Shown here: positions 1 to 9,343 of the stretch, piece by piece
Numbering within the stretch: position 1 is the first letter of the stretch
Layout of the letters: every line of letters begins with the position of its first letter
From: Bacteroidales bacterium
GTDB lineage: Bacteria; Bacteroidota; Bacteroidia; Bacteroidales; UBA3824
Reading direction: 5' to 3'
DNA length: 39,430 nt
Assembly (NCBI GenBank): GCA_024413595.1
Contig: JAKSUC010000030.1
Location: 1-39,430, forward strand
Notes under the pieces: model-generated
What the model saw: the letters and a program-made list of their open reading frames with translations, nothing else
What the model was told of the DNA's origin: nothing
Database searches by the model: none
Position numbers and translations under genes: made by a program

Positions 1-23
1 TTTGGATTTAAATATAGACCCAT
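1..23 (-). CDS. 5' end of AAA-ATPase/PD-(D/E)XK family gene (copy A, leaves window)
   Basis: Read on the minus strand, these bases begin ATG and encode MGLYLNP, identical to the start of the complete gene at 1644-3239 and of the fragment at 39381-39430. Only the first codons are inside the window. The upstream 30 bases are also shared with the other two copies. Domain content of this copy is inferred from the complete one and cannot be seen here. Confidence 0.7.
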
Positions 24-45
24 AGTTTTGTGTATTATTTTAATA

Positions 46-53
46 CAAAGATA
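46..53 (-). promoter_or_regulatory. Bacteroidota -7 element, copy A
   Basis: The minus strand reads TATCTTTG, an exact TAnnTTTG match, about 22 bases before the ATG. It is conserved in all three copies. No clear -33 TTG is seen at the usual distance. Confidence 0.5.
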
Positions 54-84
54 AAGAAATTTCTTTAATTGATAAAATATCAAT

Positions 85-92
85 TAATTTTG
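85..92 (+). promoter_or_regulatory. Possible -7 element for the outer membrane protein gene
   Basis: TAATTTTG matches TAnnTTTG and lies about 90 bases before the chosen start at 182. There is no well-spaced -33 element, so this is tentative in AT-rich DNA. Confidence 0.3.
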
Positions 93-181
93 TATGTAAG
101 ATGTTGCGTTATAATTATTTTTATTTGCAGATATCAAAAAAAATATTGTTATTTGCTATATATTATAAGCCTAAAAAATGC

Positions 182-1618
182 ATGAAACAAACGCTATTTT
201 TACTATTTATATTATTATCTTTGACAACAGACGTATTTTCTCAAGCTGTTGTAAAAGGGCAAATTATTGATAAAAAATATAAAGATTTATTTGGGGGTGT
301 TACAATTATTCAAAAAGGGACTCCCAATGGAACAATTTCCGATGTAAAAGGACATTATGAATTAAATATTCCAGAAGGTATTATTAATATAAATTATTCA
401 TTTTTGGGATATAAAACAATCACAAAAGAAATAAATGCCTGTAAAGGAGATACTATCATTATAAATGTTGAAATAGAAATAGATGACGAGGTGTTTGATG
501 AAATTTCAATAGTAAATTTTCTAGGATATGATAATTTTAGGTTCCCACAAAGACCAAATCGTTCTATTTTTGACCCACAAAGTAAGTCTAGAGTTTTGAT
601 ATACAACAATAATTTTATTAAATATTATACAAATGATTATAAAAATATGTCATTTTATGGTTTTAATATTCAACCTGAATTTAATTATAAAATTCATACA
701 TTAAGATATTATCCTCTTTTTTTTATAAATATTGCTTCTACTTTTTCAAATTATTACAACAAAAACAACGAACATCAATCTTTTAATACATTGCATTTAG
801 GTATTTGTAATTATATTTTTTCAAATAAATTGGAATACTATATTGGTTATTTCAAAAAAGATGAAGATTATTCAATTGAACCATTTTATAATTACGATAA
901 TTACACTGTTGATAATATAGAAGACGGAATATCTATTAGATATAATGGTAACAAATTACAATCTATAATAGAATTATCTCTTGATGAATTCAAATTATTA
1001 AAAAGTGATTGGGATAAAAAAATTACAATTTCAAATAAAACTTCATACAAAATTTTGCATTCAATTTATAACGCATACTTTGAATATCATTATAAAAACT
1101 ACAGCGAACTATATGATTTACTTGGAAATGAATCAACACATTTTTCAAACGGAGCTATAGGACTAAAAATAAACTCAAACTATAATAATAAAATTACTTC
1201 TAAAATTTTGTACATTCAATCTAACAACTATGACAAGAATGTATCATTAACTAATGATTTTGGGAATGGTATATATTGTGATTTTCAAATAGAAAGAAAT
1301 AAAAACTTTTTAAATGGTTTTAAAATTAAAACATCATACATTTACGGAAAAAAATTTCAAACATTGGCAGGTCATGACATTTACTCAATTTCTCATTTAG
1401 GAGGAAATGAATTGTCTGTTTTAACCGAAGAATTATATTATAGTCATGAAATTCTGACCTTCAAAAGAACAATAGCTATAATGGCAAGTATCAAAAACTA
1501 CAACGATTTAATAAGAAAAACTAACACTCAAACTTTAGAGATTGGACTATTTCTTCACCCGATGTTACAATCAAAATGTGGAATAAGTTATGGTAATATT
1601 ATGAATGGATGCTACTAA
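182..1618 (+). CDS. Outer membrane protein with carboxypeptidase-regulatory-like domain
   Basis: A 478-residue protein. The start at 182 was chosen over an in-frame ATG at 101 because it puts a signal peptide at the very N-terminus (Lys, a Leu/Phe core, then VFSQ at about residue 20). Residues 24-100 fit a CarboxypepD_reg-like beta-sandwich, with VVKGQIID, a central GG..VTI, then SDVKGHYEL and FLGYKT. This domain commonly opens Bacteroidota outer-membrane proteins. The rest is rich in alternating aromatic and polar residues, consistent with a beta barrel, and the chain ends in Tyr, as barrels often end in an aromatic residue. No TonB plug is visible, so it is probably a small porin-like or adhesion protein rather than a SusC-type transporter. 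It is flanked on both sides by copies of the ATPase/nuclease gene. The substrate is unknown. Confidence 0.7.
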   Translation: MKQTLFLLFILLSLTTDVFSQAVVKGQIIDKKYKDLFGGVTIIQKGTPNGTISDVKGHYELNIPEGIININYSFLGYKTITKEINACKGDTIIINVEIEIDDEVFDEISIVNFLGYDNFRFPQRPNRSIFDPQSKSRVLIYNNNFIKYYTNDYKNMSFYGFNIQPEFNYKIHTLRYYPLFFINIASTFSNYYNKNNEHQSFNTLHLGICNYIFSNKLEYYIGYFKKDEDYSIEPFYNYDNYTVDNIEDGISIRYNGNKLQSIIELSLDEFKLLKSDWDKKITISNKTSYKILHSIYNAYFEYHYKNYSELYDLLGNESTHFSNGAIGLKINSNYNNKITSKILYIQSNNYDKNVSLTNDFGNGIYCDFQIERNKNFLNGFKIKTSYIYGKKFQTLAGHDIYSISHLGGNELSVLTEELYYSHEILTFKRTIAIMASIKNYNDLIRKTNTQTLEIGLFLHPMLQSKCGISYGNIMNGCY

Positions 1619-1643
1619 TCAATCATTCTTTTTAATGACTATT

Positions 1644-3239
1644 CTACCACTCTTCAATTTTGCAAGTATGTTTTTTTGTTTCTTTGTTGTACGCAATTCC
1701 AACAAATCTCATATTACCTTTATATTGTTCTAAATGAAGATTATATTTTTTGTCATAAATTTGATTAATTGCAGTTTCTACAACGGTATCAACTTTTAAT
1801 TCAATGATTAATGCAGGTTTACTGCTTTTGTATGGAATAAAAACTAAATCTGCGTAACCTTTTCCTGTTGGTAATTCTTGAAAAATTGTGTAATAATCGT
1901 AACCTGCAATGTATGAAAGTATTATTGCCGATGCAAAACATGCTTCATTGTTATATTGCCAATTGTTCATAACAAGAGAATGTGATCGTTCTAACGACTC
2001 TGCAACCAATTTTTCTTCGCCATGAATTGTGGCTTCTATTAAGTTTCGAGACTCTTTTATTATTTGTGGAACTATACCAAAATTAGTCATTCGTTCAATT
2101 GCATTTTTCCATTGTTCTTTAACTTCAAGATTTGGTATATAACAAGTTTTTTCGTCGCTATTGTATGTTAAATATCCTAAATGAATTAGATATGTGAAAA
2201 CATCATCTTTTGTTTCAAATTTGTCTAATGTATTGCAAAACGAAGATACATTCACTGCAACTTCACGTCCTGATAATAATTGTGTTACATCTTCGCGAAT
2301 ACCTTCAAAATCAAATTTTAAATAATCTGAAATTGCTTCAAAACTTCCTGTTTGTCCCCAAAAACATTGAAATTTTCGCTTTAATATTGATTGAACTACT
2401 GAATTTGAATTATATAATTCTTTGTCTTCAATTTTATAGCCATCAAACCAACGCTTAAATTCTTTTTCATCCAAATTGTATTGTTTACATAAGTTTTTTA
2501 CCTCTTCTTTAGTAAATCCAATACATTCTTCAAATGGATAAGCATTTATCATTGTATACTCATCAAAATTATTGAGTTTACTCTGTATTTTATCTCTAAC
2601 TATTGGTAATATTCCTGTTAAATATGCTAGTGAAATGGCTGGTTTTATTGCATCGTTTTTGAAAAGAGAATTTAGAAAATCTAAATATTGCTGAAACATA
2701 TCAGGTTTTACTTTCTCTCTTACAAATAAATCATACTCATCTATAAGTATAATAAAATGTTCTTGTAAATCAGCATATACTCTTTCGATACATTCAGCTA
2801 CAGAGTCACATTTGCTAAAATTAATATTAGGAAATTCTTTTTCAAACTCTTCTTTAAGGGTATAAAATAATTTATCAAAGAATATATATTTTTCTGTTAC
2901 TTTTATTTTTGTCCAAAATCCATTAAAGTCTAATTTAATAACATTAAAGTTATTCATATATTTATGATAGCGTTCAATGTCTTTTGGTTCGGTTAATTCT
3001 TTAGAAATTTTGAGTTTCGAAAAATATTCTTTAGCGTCAGCACCTTTTGTATAATATGCACAAACCATGTTTTGAAGCATAGTTTTTCCAAATCTACGGG
3101 CACGTGATTGACAAATAAATTTTCCATTAACTCCAATTCGCTTATTAAATTCATTAATTACTAAAGATTTATCTATATAAATTGTAGAGTTAAATGCTTC
3201 TAAAAAATTATCAATATTTGGATTTAAATATAGACCCAT
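1644..3239 (-). CDS. AAA-ATPase-like / PD-(D/E)XK nuclease superfamily protein (copy B)
   Basis: A 531-residue protein of the widespread Bacteroidota family that joins an AAA-ATPase-like domain (Pfam AAA-ATPase_like) to a C-terminal PD-(D/E)XK domain (PDDEXK_9 type). Residues 45-53 read SRARRFGKT, the family's degenerate Walker A. Residues 163-170 read IILIDEYD, a Walker B. Near the C-terminus, GKGYAD (Asp464), then IIELK (Glu480, Lys482), followed by a conserved NQIYDKKY, form the nuclease-fold motif. The start at 3239 (MGLYLNPN) was chosen because the other two copies begin there; an upstream in-frame ATG at 3263 lies on the promoter element. The cellular role of the family is not established; mobile-element or defence roles have been suggested but nothing here proves either. 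Confidence 0.85.
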   Translation of the reverse strand: MGLYLNPNIDNFLEAFNSTIYIDKSLVINEFNKRIGVNGKFICQSRARRFGKTMLQNMVCAYYTKGADAKEYFSKLKISKELTEPKDIERYHKYMNNFNVIKLDFNGFWTKIKVTEKYIFFDKLFYTLKEEFEKEFPNINFSKCDSVAECIERVYADLQEHFIILIDEYDLFVREKVKPDMFQQYLDFLNSLFKNDAIKPAISLAYLTGILPIVRDKIQSKLNNFDEYTMINAYPFEECIGFTKEEVKNLCKQYNLDEKEFKRWFDGYKIEDKELYNSNSVVQSILKRKFQCFWGQTGSFEAISDYLKFDFEGIREDVTQLLSGREVAVNVSSFCNTLDKFETKDDVFTYLIHLGYLTYNSDEKTCYIPNLEVKEQWKNAIERMTNFGIVPQIIKESRNLIEATIHGEEKLVAESLERSHSLVMNNWQYNNEACFASAIILSYIAGYDYYTIFQELPTGKGYADLVFIPYKSSKPALIIELKVDTVVETAINQIYDKKYNLHLEQYKGNMRFVGIAYNKETKKHTCKIEEW

Positions 3240-3270
3240 AGTTTTGTGTATTATTTTATACAAAGATAAT
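3217..3270. repeat. Repeat copy B: conserved promoter and start of ATPase/nuclease family
   Basis: The first 41 bases are identical to positions 1-41. After a one-base deletion in the T/A run, the match continues through the -7 element and ends soon after it. Confidence 0.9.
3261..3268 (-). promoter_or_regulatory. -7 element of ATPase/nuclease copy B
   Basis: The minus strand reads TATCTTTG (TAnnTTTG), about 22 bases before the ATG at 3239. Conservation across all three copies supports function. Confidence 0.5.
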
Positions 3271-3321
3271 AATTATAATTAATAGATAGAGATTATAAAT
3301 TAGCAAAACTTAAATAAATAG

Positions 3322-3361
3322 TAAAAAAAAGCGGATAAGTTTTTCCTTATCCGCTTTTTTT
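3322..3361 (-). terminator. Rho-independent terminator of the nqr operon
   Basis: A perfect 10-bp stem (AGCGGATAAG at 3330-3339, CTTATCCGCT at 3346-3355) encloses a 6-base loop. In the minus direction it is followed by eight T. It lies just past the nqrF stop. A T-run on the plus side as well could make it bidirectional. Confidence 0.9.
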
Positions 3362-3378
3362 ATATGAATATCTACCTA

Positions 3379-4677
3379 TTATCCACCAAAGTTATCGTAG
3401 TGAATCATGTTAGGTTCAACGCCTAAACTATAAAGTAAATCGTTTACAGTTTTAGACATCATAGGAGGTCCACAAAGATAATATTCAATGTCTTCAGGAG
3501 CTTCGTGAGCTTTAAGATATGTATCACCAAGAACAGGAGCAATAAATCCTGCTGTATATTTAACACCTTTTTCGTCAGCTTTTGGATCTGGACGGTCTAG
3601 TGCTAAATGGAAATGGAAGTTAGAATATTCTTTTTCCAAAGCAAGGAAGTCGTCTAAGAAGAATACTTCGTCTAAAGCACGTGCACCATAGAAATAGTGC
3701 ATTTCACGATCGCGAGTATGAAGTGTTTTTAACATATGCATAATTTGTGCACGTAATGGAGCCATACCAGCACCACCACCTACCCAAATCATTTCGCGTT
3801 TAGAATCGAAAATTGGGTGGAAATCACCATATGGACCACTCATTGTTACTGTGTCGCCAGGTTTTAATGAGAAGATATATGTTGATGCAATACCACATGG
3901 AACATCTTGGAATCCAACTTCCGGTTTTGGTTTGAAAGGAGGAGTTGCAATACGTACTGTTAATGTGATAATATCACCTTCGTCAGGATAATTGGCCATT
4001 GAGTAAGCACGAATGGTTTCAACTTCGTTCTTTTGATGAAGACCAAACAAACCGAATTTTTCCCATGCTGGAACAAATATTTTACCTTCTTCTTCATTAT
4101 TAATTAAGCTACGATCAAAATCGTTGTAATTAATATCATATTTAGGAATTTTAATTTGAGCATAAGAACCAGGAACAAAGTTCATGTGTTCGCCTGGAGG
4201 AAGTTGTACTTTAAACTCTTTAATAAAAGTAGCAACGTTTTTGTTACTAATAACTTTACATTGCCATTCTTTAACGCCAAGAACAGATTCAGGAACTTTG
4301 ATTTCCATAGCCCCTTTCACTTTAACTTGACATCCTAAACGCCAATGATCTTTAATTTGTTTACGTGTAAAATGTGGAACTTCGGTAGGTGATATTTCAC
4401 CACCACCTTGCAAAACTTGGCATTTACATTGACCGCAACTACCTTTTCCACCACACGCAGAAGGTAAATAAATCTTTTCATTAGAAAGAGTTTGAAGCAA
4501 AGAACCACCTTGCTCAACTTCAACTTCTTTATCACCATTAATAGTGATTGTTACTTTACCTGAAGGAAGCAATTTTGCTTTGGCAACAAGCAAAAGAATA
4601 ACAAGTAACAATATTACAATAAAGAATATTGCAACAGCGCTTCCTAATGTTGATGTAAATATGTCTAAGAAAATCAT
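3379..4677 (-). CDS. nqrF: Na+-translocating NADH:quinone reductase subunit F
   Basis: A 432-residue subunit that takes electrons from NADH through FAD and a 2Fe-2S centre and starts the Na+-pumping chain in the inner membrane. One N-terminal membrane helix spans about residues 12-34. A plant-type ferredoxin domain follows with cluster ligands Cys75, Cys81, Cys84 and Cys116. Next is a ferredoxin-reductase FAD/NADH domain with RAYSMAN (FAD), GGGAGMAPLR (NADH), and a C-terminal YYLCGPPMM and HYDNFGG. The length is usual for NqrF, and all expected cofactor residues are present. It is the last gene of nqrABCDEF and is followed by a strong terminator. Confidence 0.97.
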   Translation of the reverse strand: MIFLDIFTSTLGSAVAIFFIVILLLVILLLVAKAKLLPSGKVTITINGDKEVEVEQGGSLLQTLSNEKIYLPSACGGKGSCGQCKCQVLQGGGEISPTEVPHFTRKQIKDHWRLGCQVKVKGAMEIKVPESVLGVKEWQCKVISNKNVATFIKEFKVQLPPGEHMNFVPGSYAQIKIPKYDINYNDFDRSLINNEEEGKIFVPAWEKFGLFGLHQKNEVETIRAYSMANYPDEGDIITLTVRIATPPFKPKPEVGFQDVPCGIASTYIFSLKPGDTVTMSGPYGDFHPIFDSKREMIWVGGGAGMAPLRAQIMHMLKTLHTRDREMHYFYGARALDEVFFLDDFLALEKEYSNFHFHLALDRPDPKADEKGVKYTAGFIAPVLGDTYLKAHEAPEDIEYYLCGPPMMSKTVNDLLYSLGVEPNMIHYDNFGG

Positions 4678-4712
4678 TTTAATTGATTTTTTTAAGTTCG
4701 TAAATAAGTCGA

Positions 4713-5327
4713 CTATAGTTTAATACCCATAAACGACATAAATGCAATAGCCATAAGTCCACAAGTGATAAATGCTATTCCTACACCTTTTAATGGTGCT
4801 GGAACGTGAGAATAAGTAATTTTTTCACGAATAGCAGCCATTAAAACAATAGCAATAAACCATCCAATACCAGAACCAAGACCAAAAATAGTAGCTTCGC
4901 CTAAAGAAGGAATGCCGCGACTTTGCATAAACAAAGAAGCGCCCATGATAGCACAGTTAACAGCAATTAATGGTAAAAATATACCTAATTGTCCGTAAAG
5001 TGCAGGAGCAAAACGTTCTACAATCATTTCTACAAGTTGTACTATTGCTGCAATAACGGCAATAAACATGATAAATGATAAGAAACTTAAATCAACATCT
5101 TTAAACCCTTCTCCTAACCAACTTAAAGCACCTGGCTTTAATATATATTCGTTTAGTAAGAAATTGACTGGAACAGTTACAAACAATACGAAAATAACTG
5201 CTAAACCTAGTCCGGCTGATGTCTTCACGGTTTTTGAGACAGCCAAAAATGAACACATACCCAAAAAGTATGCGAATATCATGTTGTCTATAAAAATCGA
5301 CTTTATAAATAAATTAAGTGATTCCAT
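4713..5327 (-). CDS. nqrE: Na+-translocating NADH:quinone reductase subunit E
   Basis: A 204-residue polytopic protein with about six membrane helices. NqrE and NqrD are homologous, inverted in topology, and together form part of the Na+ path and bind an intramembrane iron centre. The start [16 protein letters not shown], the [12 protein letters not shown] segment and [10 protein letters not shown] carry the conserved Cys positions of the family. It sits 35 bases upstream of nqrF and 30 bases downstream of nqrD, in one transcription unit. Confidence 0.96.
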   Translation of the reverse strand: MESLNLFIKSIFIDNMIFAYFLGMCSFLAVSKTVKTSAGLGLAVIFVLFVTVPVNFLLNEYILKPGALSWLGEGFKDVDLSFLSFIMFIAVIAAIVQLVEMIVERFAPALYGQLGIFLPLIAVNCAIMGASLFMQSRGIPSLGEATIFGLGSGIGWFIAIVLMAAIREKITYSHVPAPLKGVGIAFITCGLMAIAFMSFMGIKL

Positions 5328-5357
5328 TTTAAATGTCGGTTATAAACTGTTTAACAA

Positions 5358-5981
5358 TTATTTTTCTTGTAATTCTTTATATTTTGAACGTTGAATCCAA
5401 ATAATCATACCGATTAAAATTAACGCCATTGGTGGATTTAGCATAAATCCGCAGTTTTCGTAACCTAAATTGTAGAAACAATCAGGAATAACTTGACAAC
5501 CGAATAATTTACCAGAGCCAAATAATTCTCGAATAAACGCTACAATTACTAAAATTACTCCATATCCTGCACCATTTCCAATACCATCTAACAAAGCTGG
5601 TAGAGGTTTGTTTCCAAGAGCAAATGCTTCAAGACGTCCCATAACAATACAGTTGGTTATGATTAAACCTACATATACTGACAATTGTTTGTCTAATTGA
5701 TACATATATGCTTTTAATACTTGGTCAACCAATATAACCATTAATGATACTATCATTAATTGAACAATAATACGAATACGAGAAGGTATTGTATTACGTA
5801 GCAATGAAATTACAAAATTTGACAAAGCTGTAACAACTGTAACCGATATTGCCATTACTATGGCTGGTTCTAATTGAACAGTTACCGCTAAAGCTGAACA
5901 AATACCAAGAATTTGAGCTGTAACTGGGTTGTTCAAATTTAATGGTTTTGTTATTAGTTCTAAATTATTATTTTGTGCCAT
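5358..5981 (-). CDS. nqrD: Na+-translocating NADH:quinone reductase subunit D
   Basis: A 207-residue polytopic subunit and partner of NqrE. Family marks seen are NPVTAQILGICSALAVT near residue 18, LIITNCIVMGRLEAFA near 106, and GNGAGYG followed by FIRELFGSG. The conserved Cys in LGICS and TNCIVMGR fit the iron-binding positions shared with NqrE. Only five bases separate it from nqrC upstream. Length and hydropathy are typical of the family. Confidence 0.96.
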   Translation of the reverse strand: MAQNNNLELITKPLNLNNPVTAQILGICSALAVTVQLEPAIVMAISVTVVTALSNFVISLLRNTIPSRIRIIVQLMIVSLMVILVDQVLKAYMYQLDKQLSVYVGLIITNCIVMGRLEAFALGNKPLPALLDGIGNGAGYGVILVIVAFIRELFGSGKLFGCQVIPDCFYNLGYENCGFMLNPPMALILIGMIIWIQRSKYKELQEK

Positions 5982-5986
5982 GATTC

Positions 5987-6790
5987 TTATTCGTTTATTG
6001 TGTTAACATTAGTAGAATCGCAAGCTGGAATAGCTGTTGCCAAAGAATCAGAACATTCAACTTCTTTAGGTTGTTCTACAACAGGTGCAGAAGTTGAAAT
6101 GTTTTTAAAATATGCTTGATAAACTTTAAAACAATCATTAATCATGTTTTGAACGCCATTACTTGTTAATGTAGCACCAGATAATGCGTCAATTCCATGT
6201 AAAGGATCGTTTTTAGCTAATCCACCTTTATAAATAGTTACACCTTTCAAATCTTGTGAACCTTCATCATAGAGTTTTTTTCCTACAAATAATTGTTGGA
6301 ATTCTTTAGTTGTGATTTTATCACCTAAACCAGGAGTTTCTGAAGCGTGGTCAAATACAACACCTGCAATAGTATTAAGGTCGCTTTCTAAAGAAGCATA
6401 TCCCCAAATATCACCCCAAAGTCCATTTCCTTTTAATGGAACAACAAAGTAGGCTTTGCCATCTTTTTCACATTTAAAAACTGGTAATTGGCAATTTTCG
6501 TCGCTAATAGAAATGCTTGTTTTAAAAGCATTATCTTTATTAGACTCAATAATTTCGCCTTTTTCGTTAACAACAAAAGCTTCTTTTACTGTTTGTTCAA
6601 ACAATTGAGCTGCATTTTCGTCATTAGCTTCAACGTTAACGGTTTTTAATATATTTTGACGCTTTTCATTATCGATATTGTTTTGTTGACGGTCTTTTAA
6701 TCCAAACGATACTGCTGTAAGAATAGCGGCAACTGCAACAACCATTATCGAAGCGTAGATAATTGTATATGAATTTTTTTGAACATTCAT
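5987..6790 (-). CDS. nqrC: Na+-translocating NADH:quinone reductase subunit C
   Basis: A 267-residue subunit with one N-terminal helix (about residues 8-30) and a periplasmic FMN-binding domain. SGATLT at 204-209 is the flavinylation motif, with Thr207 the expected covalent FMN site, attached by ApbE, whose gene is not in this window. HASETPGLGDKI at about 148-159 is a further family signature. After the usual end (about residue 230) there is a tail of about 37 residues rich in Pro, Glu, Ser and Thr with two Cys, which I do not recognise as part of the standard domain. It lies in the operon between nqrB and nqrD. Confidence 0.96.
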   Translation of the reverse strand: MNVQKNSYTIIYASIMVVAVAAILTAVSFGLKDRQQNNIDNEKRQNILKTVNVEANDENAAQLFEQTVKEAFVVNEKGEIIESNKDNAFKTSISISDENCQLPVFKCEKDGKAYFVVPLKGNGLWGDIWGYASLESDLNTIAGVVFDHASETPGLGDKITTKEFQQLFVGKKLYDEGSQDLKGVTIYKGGLAKNDPLHGIDALSGATLTSNGVQNMINDCFKVYQAYFKNISTSAPVVEQPKEVECSDSLATAIPACDSTNVNTINE

Positions 6791-6817
6791 CTTTTTTCGT
6801 ATTTAAATGGTTAATAA

Positions 6818-7978
6818 TTATTTTGCAAGAGCGCGTTTTTTACGACGTTTGATATTTGCTTGAACAACAAAATGGTCGATTAATGGTGCGCAAATATTTC
6901 CAAATAAAATTGCTAACATTACACCTTCTGGGAATGCAGGATTGATTACACGAACCAACAATACCATAATACCTATCAAGAAACCATAAATCCATTTTCC
7001 TGTTTCGGTTTGTGCTGCTGTTACAGGGTCGGTAGCCATAAATACAATACCAAATGCAAATCCTCCGAAAATTAAATGATGCCAATAAGGAACTTGAGTG
7101 TAAACATCACTACCACAAGCATTGATTAATAAGCCTGTTAACAACAAACCTGCAACGCCAGAAATCATAATTTTCCAAGAAGCAACGCCTGTCCAAATTA
7201 AGATAACTGCACCTATTAATATACATAATGTAGATGTTTCACCAATTGCACCAGGAATAAATCCAAAAAATGCATCTGATAGAGAATATTGAGTTTGTCC
7301 TTTTTCTGCAAGTTGTGCAAGAGGTGTTGCTCCTGAAAAACCATCAACAACTTTTTCTGCATCGCCTAAACCTGCCACCCAAACTTTGTCACCTGACATT
7401 TTTGAAGGGTAAGCAAAAAACAAGAATGCACGTGCCAATAATGCTGGGTTTACGATGTTCATACCTGTACCACCAAAAACCTCTTTACCAATTAAAACAG
7501 CAAACATTGTTGCTATTGCAACCATCCATAAAGGACAGTCAACTGGAACAATCATTGGAATTAACAATCCTGTTACTAAGAAACCTTCGTTTACTTCTTC
7601 TTTACGAACTTGTGCAAAAAGGAATTCTAAGAAAAGACCAGAAACATAACTAACTACAATAATAGGAAATACTTGTCCTAAACCGTAGAAAAATTGACAC
7701 CAAAAACCAGCTTCTTCGCCAGTCATTTGATAATGGAAATTGCCCACATTCCACATTCCGAATAATAACGCTGGTAATAGCGCAATAATAACGGCAGTCA
7801 TATTACGTTTCATATCCATGCAGTCACGAATATGCGCACCTTTTGTCGTTACATGATTTGGAACGAAAAAGAATGACTCGAATGCTCCGAAAGTGGATTT
7901 CAGTTTTGGGAATTTTCCCCCTTCCTGAAAATTAGGCTTTATTTTGTCTAAAAACTTTCTTATTGCTTTCATTTTCAA
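6818..7978 (-). CDS. nqrB: Na+-translocating NADH:quinone reductase subunit B
   Basis: A 386-residue polytopic subunit carrying covalent FMN, riboflavin and the quinone site. FSGATPLAQ holds the expected FMN-linked Thr218. IVPVDCPLW and KEVFGGTGMNIVNPAL are family signatures, and at least eight hydrophobic helices are visible. The start at 7978 gives MKMKAIRKF; a second Met two codons later (7972) is possible. It follows nqrA by 21 bases. The length is slightly below the gamma-proteobacterial protein but normal for Bacteroidota. Confidence 0.96.
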   Translation of the reverse strand: MKMKAIRKFLDKIKPNFQEGGKFPKLKSTFGAFESFFFVPNHVTTKGAHIRDCMDMKRNMTAVIIALLPALLFGMWNVGNFHYQMTGEEAGFWCQFFYGLGQVFPIIVVSYVSGLFLEFLFAQVRKEEVNEGFLVTGLLIPMIVPVDCPLWMVAIATMFAVLIGKEVFGGTGMNIVNPALLARAFLFFAYPSKMSGDKVWVAGLGDAEKVVDGFSGATPLAQLAEKGQTQYSLSDAFFGFIPGAIGETSTLCILIGAVILIWTGVASWKIMISGVAGLLLTGLLINACGSDVYTQVPYWHHLIFGGFAFGIVFMATDPVTAAQTETGKWIYGFLIGIMVLLVRVINPAFPEGVMLAILFGNICAPLIDHFVVQANIKRRKKRALAK

Positions 7979-7999
7979 TTAATCTTTCTAATTTAATAA

Positions 8000-9343
8000 T
8001 TATCGGCTTTCTGCCACCATTAAGTCAAGTCCCTTGCGGATTATAGCTTGAATTTCGGTTTTTGAAGTATCTGCAAATTCGCATAATGCAAAATCTTCTT
8101 CCGCTACTTCATAAATACCTAAATCTTCCATAAGTTCTATATTTTCTGCAAGTATTGCTTTTATCAATTGCATTGGCAAAATGTCCATTGGCAATAGTTT
8201 TTCGTATGTACCTGTAACAACGTATGCGCGTTCTTCTCCATGCATATTTGTATCAAGATCATAACTCTTCTTTGGACACAACCAACTAAAGAATGTTCTA
8301 GAAACACTATATTTCTTTAAGCCTGGCAATGCCCAACCAAAGAAATCGTAATAATTTCCTTCGGGAATTATAGTTATTCCATTATCATAAAATCCTAAAT
8401 AACCATTATTATCGATTTTTGTTCCAGTTAATACATTTCCACTGATAATACGGCTTTCTTCTTCAGTATATTTACCATCAAGAATATTTGCTACTGATAC
8501 GTTTGCTATTGTTTTTACATAGCATGGATGATCTACTCTTGAACCTGATAAAGCTATAATTTTTGATGTATCATAAACTCCTTTTGTCGCCAAACGTCCA
8601 ATTATAACAACAGCTTGAGGATCAACAACAATAACATTTTCGCCTTTGTTTACTGGACAAACATGACTAATTTGAACGCCTGCATTGCCAGCTGGATGTG
8701 GACCTTCAAAATAATTGATTTCGGCACCTTTGACATTAGCAAATATATTATCTTGAATTTTGTTGTTTAATCCAATATATACAGGAGCTATTTTTGATAG
8801 TAAACTTACTCCTGCTTGGAAAGAATCAATTTCGTTTTTAAGTGTAAATTGATAATCAGGAGCTAAAGGAGAGCTGTCGAAAGTTGAAATATAAACAGCT
8901 TTAAATTCTGCCTGTGGATCAGCAATAATGTTAAACGGACGTTGACGAAGATATGGCCAAACTCCGCTTTTAAGAATCAAAGATTTTACTGCATCTTTGG
9001 AACCTAAGTTTGAAGTGTCGAATTGTTCGAATTCTTCGTTACCGTCTGCTTTTACGATAACGTCTGTTATTCGTCTACGTTCTGCACGACGAACTTCTGT
9101 TACTGTGCCGCTCACTGGTGAGCAGAAACAAATCTCAGGTCTGTATTTGTCGGTAAACAGAACTGAGCCGGCTTTTACCTTGTCGCCGACCTTTACTTCA
9201 AGGTGTGGCTTTATGCAAGGAAAATCAGATGGCTTAATTGAAATTTCAGCCTCATTTACGCCTGTATCTGTTACTACGTCGAGTTCTGAAATACCCTTAA
9301 GATTGATATCCAAGCCTTTTTTCAGTTTTATGACTTTTGACAT
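8000..9343 (-). CDS. nqrA: Na+-translocating NADH:quinone reductase subunit A
   Basis: A 447-residue cytoplasmic-side subunit and the first gene of the operon. It opens with MSKVIKLKKGLDINLKG and has a biotinyl-lipoyl-like region (KPHLEVKVGDKVKAGSVLF) and SPVSGTV near residues 60-85. The central domain resembles the RnfC/NuoF fold. NqrA contacts the quinone-site region of NqrB. No iron-sulfur Cys set is present, as expected for NqrA in contrast to RnfC. Since all six subunits are NqrA-F type, the operon is Na+-NQR rather than Rnf. Confidence 0.96.
   Translation of the reverse strand: MSKVIKLKKGLDINLKGISELDVVTDTGVNEAEISIKPSDFPCIKPHLEVKVGDKVKAGSVLFTDKYRPEICFCSPVSGTVTEVRRAERRRITDVIVKADGNEEFEQFDTSNLGSKDAVKSLILKSGVWPYLRQRPFNIIADPQAEFKAVYISTFDSSPLAPDYQFTLKNEIDSFQAGVSLLSKIAPVYIGLNNKIQDNIFANVKGAEINYFEGPHPAGNAGVQISHVCPVNKGENVIVVDPQAVVIIGRLATKGVYDTSKIIALSGSRVDHPCYVKTIANVSVANILDGKYTEEESRIISGNVLTGTKIDNNGYLGFYDNGITIIPEGNYYDFFGWALPGLKKYSVSRTFFSWLCPKKSYDLDTNMHGEERAYVVTGTYEKLLPMDILPMQLIKAILAENIELMEDLGIYEVAEEDFALCEFADTSKTEIQAIIRKGLDLMVAESR

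Larger units (their letters stand above)
1..55. repeat. Repeat copy A: conserved promoter and start of ATPase/nuclease family
   Basis: These 55 bases are a perfect inverted match to 39349-39403. They also match 3217-3270 in direct orientation, with one base deleted in a T/A run. The repeat covers the first codons, the short leader and the -7 element of three members of one gene family. Confidence 0.9.

Noticed and set aside
101..181. An earlier in-frame ATG for the first outer membrane protein gene
   Set aside because: It would add 27 residues before a clear signal peptide and lies about where transcription would begin; the start at 182 is better.
3240..3263. ATG at 3263 as start of ATPase/nuclease copy B
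   Set aside because: It overlaps the -7 element, and copies A and C both begin at the MGLYLNPN codons.
7270..7653. Plus-strand open frame of 127 codons inside nqrB
   Set aside because: It is antisense to a well-conserved gene, Leu/Gln-rich, and resembles no protein; it is a by-product of nqrB codon use.
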